Positions 39,301 to 50,500 of a stretch of DNA of 64,000 nt are shown one piece after another; the first letter of the stretch is position 1, and each line of letters opens with the position of its first letter. The notes beneath the pieces were generated by a model that did no database searches, was not told where the DNA came from, and saw only the letters and a program-made list of their open reading frames with translations. The translations under genes and the position numbers were made by a program. This DNA comes from Glandiceps talaboti. Lineage: Eukaryota > Hemichordata > Enteropneusta > Spengelidae. Where the stretch lies: assembly GCF_964340395.1 (NCBI RefSeq), contig NC_135568.1:1311501-1375500 (forward strand), given 5' to 3'.

Positions 39301-41595
39301 AAATATTGGTGATTTGACTACTTTTTAGGGACTGTATTATCTACAACTTTTGTACTTTTAGCTTTCTGTAATTATTACATGTATAACAATAATACACCCG
39401 TGTGATCCAAATGATCAAATAAGATGGCAAATTATCTTTAAAAAAAAGAAGACAAACTCAGAATCAAATTTAATTTATACTGACTGTTTTCTTTCACTAG
39501 TAAAACTGAATGATCTACAAGCTGCTATTGATGCATTTGAACGTTCTTTGGAGATGGCAAAACTACAGGAAGATAAGGCAGCAGAAGATGCTATCACCAA
39601 GGCAATAGAGGAAACAAATGAACGAATTGTACAAGGAATCAAAGAAGGTGATGATGAGGAGAAAAAAGAAGTTGATGAAACGGAGGATGAGGAGGAATTG
39701 GAGGATAAAGGTGGATAAAAATAACGACGAAGAAATATTCAAAAATGACTGCCACTCTTAAGTTAATTAGTCTGTGTGTTCAACTCACTAGTGCAAAGGC
39801 AATGCTGCCCTCTTTCAATCTCTTGTTTGCAGTTTCTGTTTCAATTTTTTCTGTTTATCACAATCACCACTTCTAGTATTTCTACCGTATTCAGTTGAAA
39901 TTGATCTGCAGTACATATTAACAGCAGCTAAATAAGTTGTAGTTTCTTCTATCTCCTGTGGAGATAACCATTGCAGAGCACTTTTGCACCACTTTTAAAT
40001 ATTATAGTGTGATGCTATGAATACCTAATGTGCTGTTTTCAAAAGCTTAGAGCAGATTGATATCACTTGGCAAGCTGCTTGGTGTTGATGAAAACCACCT
40101 AGTGTGCTGTTAAAAAACAAGGGTGACGTCCAAAACCACTTAGTTTGCTGTTAAAGAGCAGTGTGAAGGCTCAATACATACTTTACTGTTTTGAAACCCT
40201 TCAGTGTGCCACCAAAACCACTAAGTGTGCTGTTAATAAAACCACTGTGAAGTTTTGAACCACTTAGTTTGCTGTTAGTGTGCCAAATGAAGCAACTCAG
40301 TGTGATGTGTAGATCACTTTGTGTGACATCTGAAAACACCTTGCTAAGACTAGTTAATTTCAGAGTGACAGTCAGGTTTGAATACTACCTGCATGGCAAT
40401 GGTTCAGTCCAAATGAACCATGCAAGATCAATATTCACCATCCATATCTCTTCCATAATATAATGTCTCCATTTTACCATCATTCATTGCTATTTTTATT
40501 CATTTTCATGTGTGTTTGCGAATTCTTATAGACATAATTACTTGTTGCAGGACATCAATGTTTTTGTTATTTGAACACCTTGTATATTTGTATATGACAC
40601 GGAGTTCATGCAAGTAACGATTGTCTTACATTAAGTTGTAATCTTGATAAACCCAGTGTTCTCCTCAAATAAAGTAAAAAGGTTGCCAAGTCTTCTTGAA
40701 ATTTCTGATCACCAGTGTGTCCTCCCATAAGAGGCAAATTTTGTCATTTGTCAAAATGATAAAAACTGTTTTCGTGTGAGTCACCACATTGTCAGGAAGA
40801 GAACATCAAATTTTTAGGTCTCAAAAGAAATTCCTATGCATGATTTGAGGAACATGTGAGCTTTTGAGAACTTGTTGTGTATCAGACTGTAAGATACGTC
40901 ATGACGTTTCGCCCTCACCGGCCTCCTCTCACTTAGGGGTTGCCTGATGTTTGAGGGCGCCCCGTCACAGCGTAGCTTACAGACTAGCTGTGTATGTAAT
41001 GTTGAACATTCTGAACTTTAATTCAGCAATATTTGCCTACTGCTAAAAATAATATATGACCTCAAATAGCCTTTTGTTGTAAGATAATTCAAGATTCACA
41101 TCTGAAGTAACAATATTTGAAATTCAATCCCTGACTACTACATGATAGCATTATAGATTATACATATACACTGCCAGTAATTCATTCATTTGACTTCATT
41201 CTCACATTTGATCCAAAACTGATTGTCACACCATAGCTCTTAGCCATCATGGCATTTGTCATTTGTGAGATCTCCAACATTGATTATTTCAAAATGATGA
41301 CCACATAATATAGTGTGGGTAAACCATTCAGTGTCTCTGCACAGGACATGAGTTTGGCACTTAATAAATTAATTGATGGTTAAACACCCACTTTATTAAC
41401 TCACATGGTTGCTTGGTTACAGGTGATGAAGAAGCAGAGAAGGGTGATGAAGAGAAGCCAGTTGAAGATAAAGATAACGATTGGTCAAATCTTGCTGCAG
41501 AGAAGGATGATGATGAGGAGAAACCAGCAGATGATGGAGATAAAGCCGAAGATAAGGATGGAGACAAGGACTCTCTTCTTGATAAGGAAGATTAA
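30336..41595 (+). CDS. ODAD4: outer dynein arm docking complex subunit 4 (TTC25), complete
   Basis: TPR protein that docks outer dynein arms on doublet microtubules of motile cilia. Coding exons by splice sites and phase: 30336-30458 (1a) or 30892-31029 (1b), 31161-31446, 32590-32651, 34175-34303, 35744-35918, 36756-36974, 37412-37625, 38455-38738, 39501-39710, 41423-41595. They give 624 aa (1a) or 629 aa (1b), against 672 in human from memory. Landmarks shared with vertebrate TTC25: CLVARSKCYLQLGD, GDFEMALVFYHRG, KLENKGDLSF, QLLGELYADKEYLEKLL, FWRQQKPMYAR, DAKSRALDNLGRVYAR, EIGRCYLELGKF and WQLNASVLIAQS. TPRs lie at both ends. Exon 34175-34303 adds a Gln/His-rich linker; the C-terminus is strongly acidic. 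The exon 38455-38738 donor is multiplied in a minisatellite. Confidence 0.95.
30892..31029 (+). CDS. ODAD4: alternative first coding exon 1b of ODAD4
   Basis: ATG at 30892 (AAAATGA) opens 46 residues ending ALEGYEL at a donor CTG|GTAATG, phase 0, the same phase as exon 1a (ending ALESYNT|GTAATA). Both exons encode the first half of the same TPR: compare FSIYVAEGDVLFKQGEYKKA in 1a with FQSYLGEGENHMRTKDYQRA in 1b. Each can join the shared exon at 31161 (ALEIEPTDKGC). No in-phase acceptor lies before 1b, so alternative promoters are likelier than splicing of 1a to 1b. Upstream lie an imperfect X-box GTTGCTTGCCAAC (30797-30809) and CTTCCGCCATATTGG with a YY1-like core. Confidence 0.75.
31618..31680 (+). 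repeat. 30-bp direct duplication in an ODAD4 intron
   Basis: AACTCACTACCTTAAACCTG and ATGTGTGTT occur twice in a row. Confidence 0.85.
31866..31908. repeat. hairpin element copy (CATAGACCCTCCAC family)
   Basis: CATAGATCCGTGG and GTGGAGGGTCTATG form a short imperfect hairpin, related to 22644-22690 and 46312-46350. ODAD4 intron. Confidence 0.6.
32256..32448. mobile_element. fold-back MITE (family A, copy 2)
   Basis: Ends AGTAATAATACATTCTTATA and the complementary right end ATTCTTGTACCATGACCAAGG (reverse strand). It shares inner sequence AATTACAAGTAACTTTTCGCC with 24922-25154 (ACAAGTAACATTTCGCC there). Lies in the intron 31447-32589 of ODAD4. Confidence 0.75.
34545..34785 (+). repeat. 41-43-bp minisatellite in an ODAD4 intron, about six copies
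   Basis: Units carry ACACCTACCAGTCAATTCAA and GGTACCCCTACCCTTATCCTT. One unit has a C run (34671-34680). Confidence 0.9.
34870..35050 (+). repeat. about 57-bp tandem repeat in an ODAD4 intron, three copies
   Basis: Repeats of TCAATGTCTGGTTCTTGCAA and GGTGGCATATATTATA. Confidence 0.88.
37057..37092. repeat. 36-base near-perfect hairpin in an ODAD4 intron
   Basis: GGGGTGAAAGT and ACTTTCACCCC are perfect 11-base arms, with a nested ACAATTGT palindrome in the loop. Confidence 0.85.
37721..38028 (+). mobile_element. hAT-like MITE with internal duplication, ODAD4 intron
   Basis: Terminal inverted repeats CAGTGTGCCCTC and GAGGGCACACTG are perfect. The body (GTGAGTCAAAATGAGAAAAA, CACCACATAGTAAGAGATAG) is present twice in tandem, making this copy about 308 bp against 168 for the others. 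TTTCCTAG and TTTCCTAC flank it as an imperfect 8-bp pair, three bases off the left end. 8-bp duplications and CAGTG ends suggest the hAT superfamily. Confidence 0.78.
38717..39220 (+). repeat. ODAD4: 36-bp minisatellite made of exon end plus splice donor (ODAD4)
   Basis: About 14 units, each the last 22 bases of the exon 38455-38738 (GTACTTATTGCACAGTCTTA then TG) followed by GTAGGTTAATAAAT. Every unit therefore ends its exon-like part with the donor TATG|GTAGGT. The unit is 12 codons (VLIAQSYGRLIN) and has no stop, so use of a later donor would insert multiples of 12 residues in frame between VLIAQSY and the next exon. A few units vary (ATTACACAG, one AAAAAT), and the last has a small deletion. 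The first donor (38738) gives the conserved TPR spacing. Confidence 0.93.
39710..39718 (+). other. ODAD4: alternative stop: unspliced C-terminus of ODAD4
   Basis: If the donor at 39710|39711 (AAAG|GTGGAT, a weak match) is not used, translation ends GGT GGA TAA at 39718, giving a 569-aa form. If it is used, the acidic exon 41423-41595 is joined in frame. AATAAA at 40667-40672 could serve the short form and AATAAA at 42176-42181 the long form. Confidence 0.55.
39719..40712 (+). other. ODAD4 last intron or short-form 3' UTR with decayed repeats
   Basis: Degenerate CCACTTAGTTTGCTGTTAA-type segments recur at about 40080-40330. A possible poly(A) signal lies at 40667. Confidence 0.5.
40713..40870 (+). 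mobile_element. diverged hAT-like MITE copy
   Basis: Left end CAGTGTGTCCTCCCATAAG, then GTGAGTCACCACATTGTCAG and GAGAACATCAAATTTTTAGG correspond to the copies at 37721 and 58785. The right end is unclear. Confidence 0.65.
40876..40996. mobile_element. small fold-back element, about 120 bp
   Basis: AGACTGTAAGATACGTCATGA and TTTCGCCCTCA at the left pair with GAGGGCGCCCCGTCACAG and CGTAGCTTACAGACTAG at the right, imperfectly. CpG-rich against an AT-rich background, so probably a young insertion. Confidence 0.65.
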
Positions 41596-42175
41596 TGAAC
41601 TATACCAGCATTTTGTCTTCACAAATCTCACTTTTGTAAATTCTGTATTTTTAACTTCTCTGCCAAGAGTTGTACTTTTAACCATTTTGTATATTATAAA
41701 TTTACCCACATTGCAAATAGACTTGTCTGAAATCTCATTTTTGTTACTTGGGTTACTGACAACCAACTTTGAATAGGGGAGTGCTTTGGGGCTATGCTGA
41801 GGAACTATGACATGAAATTAAGTGGTTAGAAAAATAACTAACCACTCACTATTGGAAGATACCATTTGAAATGAGGGTGAGATGGCAGTTGAAATAAGGG
41901 TGCACTGCATAACACAGACGAAGACGCCAGATAGTTTTAAAACACATTTTTATTGTAAAATTATCTGTACATTTCATAGGATGTCCTATTATCATTATTT
42001 CATGTATATATTATTGCACATGTTAATTTCTAAAAGTCTTGGTTAGTTCCTAGAATACTGATTATGTAAATGAATACAATGTAATCAGCTGTGTTTATAT
42101 TCCAACTATGGTGATTGTGTTTTGTTGATGAATTATTCTAAGTATTTCAAAATGTATAAAATGTGAGATTGTAAC

Positions 42176-42181
42176 AATAAA
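42176..42181 (+). terminator. ODAD4: poly(A) signal of ODAD4 long form
   Basis: AATAAA 581 bases past the stop at 41593-41595, preceded by an AT-rich 3' UTR with no long open frame. Confidence 0.6.
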
Positions 42182-42237
42182 ATCTTCCTATTTCACATGT
42201 AACTATGGTGATTGGTACTCTAGGCACTTTTATATAG

Positions 42238-42330
42238 TATGTGTATGCATGCATGCATGTATATGTGTGTATGTGTATGCATGCATGCATGTATATGCAG
42301 GCATGTGTGTGTGTGTGTGTGTGTGTGTAA
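42238..42330. repeat. (GCAT)n/(GT)n microsatellite
   Basis: ATGCATGCATGCATGTATAT twice, then a GT tract. Confidence 0.9.
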
Positions 42331-42439
42331 TCTGTCAGTGTCTATCTATCTCTATATGTGCATGAATTTTGTATGTATTGGAAGGTATGAAAAATGTCCA
42401 TAAACCAGGTTTATCTGCTACATGTAAATTTCCATGATA

Positions 42440-42715
42440 ATTTAAAGTAAGTTATTAGTAAATAGTTGTCATTGATTGGTTCATGATAATCACCTGACAT
42501 CACAAGTACCTACTTGTCAATCATTGGTCCATGATTATCACCTGACATCATAAGTAAATACTTGTCATTGATTAGTGTGATAATCACCTGACATCACAAG
42601 TACCTACTTGTCAATCATTGGTCCATGATTACCACCTGACATCACAAGTAAATACTTGTCATTGATTGGTTCATGATAATCACCTGACATCACAACCCAT
42701 TTTAAGTTACAAGTA
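42440..42715 (+). repeat. about 50-bp tandem repeat, five copies
   Basis: Units with TACTTGTCATTGATTGGTTC and ATGATAATCACCTGACATCA, alternating AAGTAAAT and AAGTACCT, suggesting a two-unit higher-order step. Intergenic, between the ODAD4 and PRMT2 3' ends. Confidence 0.9.
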
Positions 42716-43555
42716 AATTTGATAAGACACTTGGCCATGATTTAATACTGTGATTAAGTTAGTAAGTATTTTATAGTCCTCTTCTCACTAGCAAACACAA
42801 TTTACTCATCCCTGATAACATTTTTGTAAAATGTACTATTCTGTTGGCTGCCCAGAAATTACCTGTGACCATGGCAACACATTTACATATATATTATGTA
42901 CACATACTTTCATCATAGCTTTTTCATGTCATAATCATGAAATATGAAACTACAACATCGTACATTAATAGTAAATCTTGGCTTCAAACTGTAATGTTGA
43001 TGAGATAGCTGCCCTCAAACTTTCTTGTTCTTTCATTTAAATAACTCCTGACAGTAAATTCGCCCAATAAACACACCTCTGCATAAATTACATCATTTCT
43101 AAATTTGAAATTCAGTAAATTTGTCTGAATTATGACAAAAGAAACTACACACGGCACTATGATTATTAATACTAATAATGATTTGAAATTGGTGTATTAT
43201 TTAAGTTTAAATCACACAGTAGTTACTGAAATCTGTAAAGACTTCCTATATCTGATTTTTCTAATTTCATGCATAAATTTGTATATTATCTAAAATCAAT
43301 AAAATTCAATTTGAAATGTTGATTATTGTAATAGTAGATTAGTCTAGTAGTAAATAGTACATTAGTTAGGAATAAACACACACCCCCCCCCCCCCCCCCC
43401 CCCCATTAAATGCTCACCCCAATTGGGATCAACTTTTTCCATAGGTCCGCCAGACAACTATTTTTCACCTCTGAACAATGCCTTTAAGTTGGAGTAAAGT
43501 CTACCATTATGATCACAAATATATTACTTTGGTTTAGTTAGTGTTTAGTAAATTC
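42716..43555. other. intergenic with a 22-base C run
   Basis: C run at 43383-43404. Otherwise AT-rich, no gene. Confidence 0.5.
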
Positions 43556-43800
43556 ATTCTGTTCTAAAATTCATGCATTGATATACATTATGTGTTGTGT
43601 TGTGTTTATGTCTAAAATTCATATATTGATATACATAGTGTGTTGTGTGTACTAGTAATTGTGTGTTGTCCATTATTGTAAAATTCATGCATTGATATAC
43701 ATTGTGTGTTGTGTGTACTAATAATTGTGTGTTGTCCATTATTGTAAAATTCATGCATTGATATACATTGTGTGTTGTGTGTACTAGTACTAGTACTCGT
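43556..43800 (+). repeat. about 66-bp tandem repeat, four copies
   Basis: AAATTCATGCATTGATATAC and ATTGTGTGTTGTGTGTACTA recur; the first copy is shorter. Confidence 0.9.
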
Positions 43801-44526
43801 GTGTTGTCCGTAATTATGTTATGTCACTGATACTTTTTAACCTGAGAAGGAGTGTAACGTATTATTGACATAATCATTCAAAAAGTAATAATGAAAACAA
43901 AACTTCTGTAGTTATCAAAAATTGTACACAAAAGATCAAAATGAGCATTGTGTTCTCTATTCTCTATTAAAACCATCCCTAAAGCACACTCTGGCTGTCA
44001 TTATCACTGTACTATTTTGCTGTTTGTATTTTGATGTTCTCTGGCCTTAGATTTTGTAATAGTGTTTATACTAATATGACTTCATTTGTTCATCCAAGAT
44101 GTTTTCCCCTCCAAGAGCTATGGTTCATCTGCCTGTTTTTATCCAATCCCACAACACAAAGTCGCTGTTGACCCCACAAGCCTTGCACAGTTGTCACCAT
44201 AGAGGGCACCATACACTATTTGTTGAAACAAGTCTTTACATTATCTGAATTGATTTGTTATCAAAATGTGAAAAAATAAAAATGAAGAAGTCTTCAACAA
44301 AACAAAAGTTTAGGAGAGTAATTTAGAAAGTATAAAAACAGAAAGTACCCAAAAAACTTTAAAAAACGAAAACTCTTAAAATTTTGGATTGTTCAGTTTG
44401 TATATTGCTGACCTTATGATCTCTCTTGTAAACTAAACTTCTTGTAGTCATGGCAATAGTGATGATTGACAGGGCTAGAAGATAATCCTGTTTCCATGGT
44501 TACCATACAGGATGGATCTTGTAGTC
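43801..44526 (-). other. probable 3' UTR and flank of PRMT2
   Basis: No element recognised; the poly(A) site of PRMT2 could not be fixed. Confidence 0.4.
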
Positions 44527-47500
44527 CTATCTCCAGAGTGGAAACAGTTTTTCATAATCCTGAAATGATAACATATTACATTCATTTTCTAATAAATCAA
44601 TACTTTTCACTTTTTAGATGCATACTACTTTCATACCCCATACCTCTACATTACTCCAGATTTGTCAGAAGAAACTGAAACTTTGCCTGCTGTCACTTTT
44701 TGATTCTCTAATCACTGTGAGGACTTGTTAGGTTTTAATGTTCAGACTGCTTTGCTACAATCTTTATTTAACATAAAAGTAGTCAAAAAATATATGGCTC
44801 CTGCTCCCTGTGTAGTGGGAGTGGTCAACTTTTATGTCTTTCTAAAGTAAGTGTTCATTCTGTTCTAGTGTTCACCTTGTCTTTATTAACATTACAACCA
44901 CAGCAGAAATATCGAAGGGTCACCAAAAGACTGTGCGTATCATACACATTTTACGTTCCAAAAACAATTTAGACACAGACTTCTCACAGACCACTACAAG
45001 CAGGCACTGTATGTATACACACGTTGCCACGAGGAACCATGCAAGCAGACTCAAATTCTTGAGATTCTAGTTCTCAGATTCTAGTTTCAATTAGTATGTG
45101 TCAAAATCTGAGCCTGCAATGTGATGACTTTCAATAGCTTGTTTGTTCCAAGGATGTTGTGTGTGTGTGTCTGTGTATCAGTAGGGGTCGGATCATGTCG
45201 TTTATATTTGTAATGAGTGGTATCTGGGAAGCCTGTTTCTTATCAATCTAACTTGTTCTTGGGGAACATAAAATGTGTATGATATGTACAGTCTTTCGGC
45301 GACCCTTCAATATTTCTGTTGTAGCTTCACTTTAGTTCTCTACATAATGCAATAACAGTATCATTTCTACATCCTTACCTTTACATTATCTGTGGTATTT
45401 GATAAAATCTTATATCTGAAGATAATTTTGAGATGTCTTCTCCAGTGAGGATTGCGCTTTATGCTAACACTTCCTGTAATCTTGTCACCGATAGCAACCT
45501 CTACTGGTTCCTCCATCATGAATAGATCTTGTTTCCAATGTGTCAATCTGACAGAAGAACAAAACCCAATAATATGCTAATTACTCATTAATATACAGTG
45601 TATCAATCTGATAAGAACAAAAGCCCAAAATATGCAAAGTACTCATTAATATACAGAAATAAAAACACTGAGATGGCTAAATCAGTTATTTTTTCCTACG
45701 GTCATACAGTGAAATAAATTCATTTTGTACACCCCCCATTTTATGTTATTTTATCTTTGTTTGAAATAAAATCTGAATCAGACATCTAAAACAAATCTAT
45801 CCCTAAGTTGTTAATACTTTGATAAAAATATCAATATTGAAATTCAAAGAATGTTTTGTCCAATACATTTTCTTATGTAGTCTTCTTTGAGAGAACATTG
45901 ACTCTAAAATTGATGTTAAACTAATCACTGAACAATTCCCCACCTTCAACATTAAATAGCTTGATACATATTTTAGCCCTCCCTCTTCCTTTGCTATATT
46001 TGATAGCTTGATGTATATATAACTTCCTCCCCTATATTTGATAGCTTGATTTATATTTCAGCACCCCCCCCCCCTCCCACCTCCCCTATATTTGATACCT
46101 CAATTACCTGTGAAATGGTCCTGTATCTAAGACAACAGAATTACTATCTGACTGCATGGTATTAAACTTGACAGTAAACCAGGAACCAAAGCCATGAAAG
46201 TCACCACTTTGGTTGATTTCAAAACAAAAATCTCTCTCAATTTCCTGAAAGAAAGTCAAAAGTTCAAAAGTTCAACATACAAAGTACTTGACAATGACCA
46301 AAGTTGGTTTGTATATAGACCCTCCACTCAGTGGTTGGAGGGTCTATGGTTTGTACATAGACCCTCCAACCACTGTCTATGGTTTGTACATAGACCCTCC
46401 ACCCACTGTCTATGGTTTGGACATATACCCTCCACCAACTGTCTATGGTTTGTACATATACCCTCCACCCACTGTCTATGGTTTGTACGTGGTGTAAATG
46501 AAGTTATCTATATCAGGAAGTCTAATTCTGATATCAACAAAGACGTTGGTTGTTTTCAACTTTCACACATCTGGGATTCCATTCTTTTGTCACATGATTC
46601 CATTGATGAGTCATGTGACAACCCAGAACATCAGATAACCTCTAGGTCCTGAATCTGTACAGTATTCATGTTATCACATAGACTGTAAACATACCTATAG
46701 GTCCTGAATCTGTACAGTATTCATGTTATCACATAGACTGTAAACATACCTCTAGGTCCTCAATCTGTACAGTATTCATGTTATCACATAGACTGTAAAC
46801 ATACCTCTAGGTCCTGAATCTATACAGTATTCATGTTATCACATAGACTGTAAACATACCTATAGGTCCTGAATCTGTACACTATTCATGTTATCACATA
46901 GACAGTAAACATACCTCTAGGTCCTGAATCTGTACAGTATTCATGTTATCACACAGACTGTAAACATACCTCTAGGTCCTCAATCTGTACAGTATTCATG
47001 TTATCACATAGACTGTAAACAAACCTCTAGGTCCTCAATCTGTACAGTATTCATGTTATCACATAGACTGTAAACATACCTCTAGGTCCTCAATCTGTAC
47101 AGTATTCATGTTATCACATAGACAGTAAACATACCTCTAGGTCCTCAATCTGTACAGTATTCATGTTATCACATAGACTGTAAACATACCTCTAGGTCCT
47201 CAATCTGTACAGTATTCATGTTATCACATAGACAGTAAACAAACCTCTAGGTCCTGAATCTGTACAGTATTCATGTTATCACACAGACTGTAAACATACC
47301 TCTAGGTCCTCAATCTGTACAGTATTCATGTTATCACATAGACTGTAAACATACCTCTAGGTCCTGAATCTGTACAGTATTCATGTTATCACATAGACTG
47401 TAAACAAACCTCTAGGTCCTCAATCTGTACAGTATTCATGTTATCACATAGACTGTAAACATACCTCTAGGTCCTCAATCTGTACAGTATTCATGTTATC

Positions 47501-50500
47501 ACATAGACAGTAAACAAACCTCTAGGTCCTGAATCTGTACAGTATTCATGTTATCACATAGACTGTAAACATACCTCTAGGTCCTCAATCTGTACAGTAT
47601 TCATGTTATCACATAGACTGTAAACATACCTCTAGGTCCTGAATCTGTACAGTATTCATGTTATCACATAGACTGTAAACATACCTCTAGGTCCTGAATC
47701 TGTACAGTATTCATGTTATCACATAGACTGTAAACATACCTCTAGGTCCTCAATCTGTACAGTATTCATGTTATCACATAGACTGTAAACATACCTCTAG
47801 GTCCTCAATCTGTACAGTATTCATGTTATCACATAGACAGTAAACAAACCTCTAGGTCCTGAATCTGTACAGTATTCATGTTATCACATAGACTGTAAAC
47901 ATACCTCTAGGTCCTCAATCTGTACAGTATTCATGTTATCACATAGACAGTAAACAAACCTCTAGGTCCTGAATCTGTACAGTATTCATGTTATCACATA
48001 GACTGTAAACATACCTCTAGGTCCTCAATCTGTACAGTATTCACGTTATCACATAGACTGTAAACATACCTCTAGGTCCTGAATCTGTACAGTATTCATG
48101 TTCAGATCTAATACTGTCTGAGGAACAGCTAAGCAATCTTCAGATTTTAGTTCATGATTAAAAATTGGTTTATCAAAAAATTCACTCTGAGCAAATGACC
48201 TGAAAATGATAAGACAGAACCCCATGATTAGTAAGTAAAAGTGTGGTGTATTCTGGGTATTCATGACTGGTAAGTAAAAGTGTGGTGTATTCTGGGTATT
48301 CATGACTAGTAAGTAAAAGTGTGGTGTATTCTGGGTATTCATGACCAGTAAGTAAAAGTGTGGTGTATTCTGGGTATTCATGACTGGTAAGTAAAAGTGT
48401 GGTGTATTCTGGGTATTTATGACTGGTAAGTAAAAGTGTGGTGTATTCTGGGTATTCATGACTGGTAAGTAAAAGTGTGGTGTATTCTGGGTATTCATGA
48501 CTGGTAAGTAAAAGTGTGGTGTATTCTGGGTATTCATGACTGGTAAGTAAAAGTGTGGTGTATTCTGGGTATTCATAACTGGTAAGTAAAAGTGTGGTGT
48601 ATTCTGGGTATTCGTGACTAGTAAGTGAAAGTGTGGTGTATTCTGGGTATTCATGACTGGTAAGTAAAAGTGTGGTGTATTCTGGGTATTTCAAGGACTA
48701 GTAAGTGAAAGTGTGGTGTATTCTGGGTATTCATGACTGGTAAGTAAAAGTGTGGTGTATTCTGGGTATTTCAAGGACTAGTAAGTGAAAGTGTGGTGTA
48801 TTCTGGGTATTCATGACTGGTAAGTAAAAGTGTGGTGTATTCTGGGTATTTCAAGGACTAGTAAGTGAAAGTGTAGTGTGTATTCTGGGTTTTTGCAGGA
48901 GAACTTATAGTGTTGTTCTTTGTGGTCATACTTTCACAGACGTAATGAGTGAAAGTGCAGAAGAAAACACCTGAGTACCAACACTGGAACTCACACAGCA
49001 TGGGGTTCTGTTATTATTACATATACTCTTAAGAAACAGCACATTTCTGTAAATATTGTACAGTGCATTCATGTGATTTTGTACACAAGGAATTATCATG
49101 TAGGCATAAATATCACAAGTAGGTGTGTGTACTTGTGTAAGTAATCATTGGTACATAAATAATATGTATTATCATGTAGGCATAAATACCACTAGTATGT
49201 GTGTGTACTTGTGTAAGTAATCATTGGTACATATGAAATAATATGTATTATCAATAAGCCAGTATGATGACACAATCAATGATTTGATGGCAGAAAGTAG
49301 TCATAACTTCACCGGATAAAATTTTCCAAACTTGAATTTATATTTACTACCAGTAATGACAAAAAGTAGGAATATAACAAACAGCAATGCTGAAACAAAC
49401 AAATGTTAACTATGCAGTAATACAATTATGATGATGATGGCTGGTTATAAAACCAACAAAATACCTATAAAAGTAGCTGACATTTTGGGAATAAGCGTTC
49501 CAAGAGATAAAACCTCACACTACTGAAAGTGTCAGAAATGTATGATGATTGGTTAATAATAAGATGATCATCTGGACTTACTTGAGGTAAGAAAAGTCAA
49601 ACTCATAAACATTATCCCAAAATTTGACTTTTTTGTATTCATGTGCAGCTGTACATGGTACAAGATAAAGTGATGCGTCTGATGGCCACATTACACCTGT
49701 ATCCTTGAGCCAATAATCCCTGGCAAGTAGTACTGATTCAATCATCAACTCAAACTGAAACAAATAGTCAGTGTCAATATTATCGGTAGATTGTACCATA
49801 GGGGCAGGAGAGAAAGTTGGAATGTTTTGGGATGAGAAGGTTTTCATGAATATTACCATGAACTATTTCTTTCAGTTTGAAATGTAATGTTGAAACTAGC
49901 ATGCAATGTTTCTTTATCTGTATAAACTATTTAAATGTAGAAATACAATTAAAAACTGAACGGTCTCAACGAAACTCAACTCAAAGGGTTTCCAAAAGTT
50001 GTGATTATGTAATTTATAAAGCATCCAAACAATCAATAAAAAGTCTTATGGTTGCTATGACTACTTATGGTTGCTATGAACAACACAGAAATATGGCTGA
50101 TCTATATCAAGGAAACATTTTTAAAATGAAAGTGATAACTTGAATATTATCAGATAATTTCATGCCTACTTCTTGCCTTCACCAATTGTTAAAACCTGGT
50201 GACATATTACAACTGTTGCCATAGTAACTCACCAGTAACATAGTTCCCATCCATTCTGAGATGATAATATCCACTTTTTCTGGTAAGCTGACAGTTTCTA
50301 TTCTACCATTAAGGAGGGTGATTTTGTCTGCAAATCCATTCTGTTTAATCAACTTTTCTGTATGGTTCACAAAATCACTGGCTTCAACTGCATATACCTA
50401 CAAATGAATGACAGTAGAGAGTATGAGGTCAAAGTTCATATCCATGACAACAGATAAAACACTGATAGGTTGAAATAGGCATGTTAGTGTGGCGTTTCAT

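Noticed and set aside
48182-48694. ([13 protein letters not shown])n reading frame
   Set aside because: A second frame of the intronic 39-bp array; it does not continue into any PRMT2 exon in phase.
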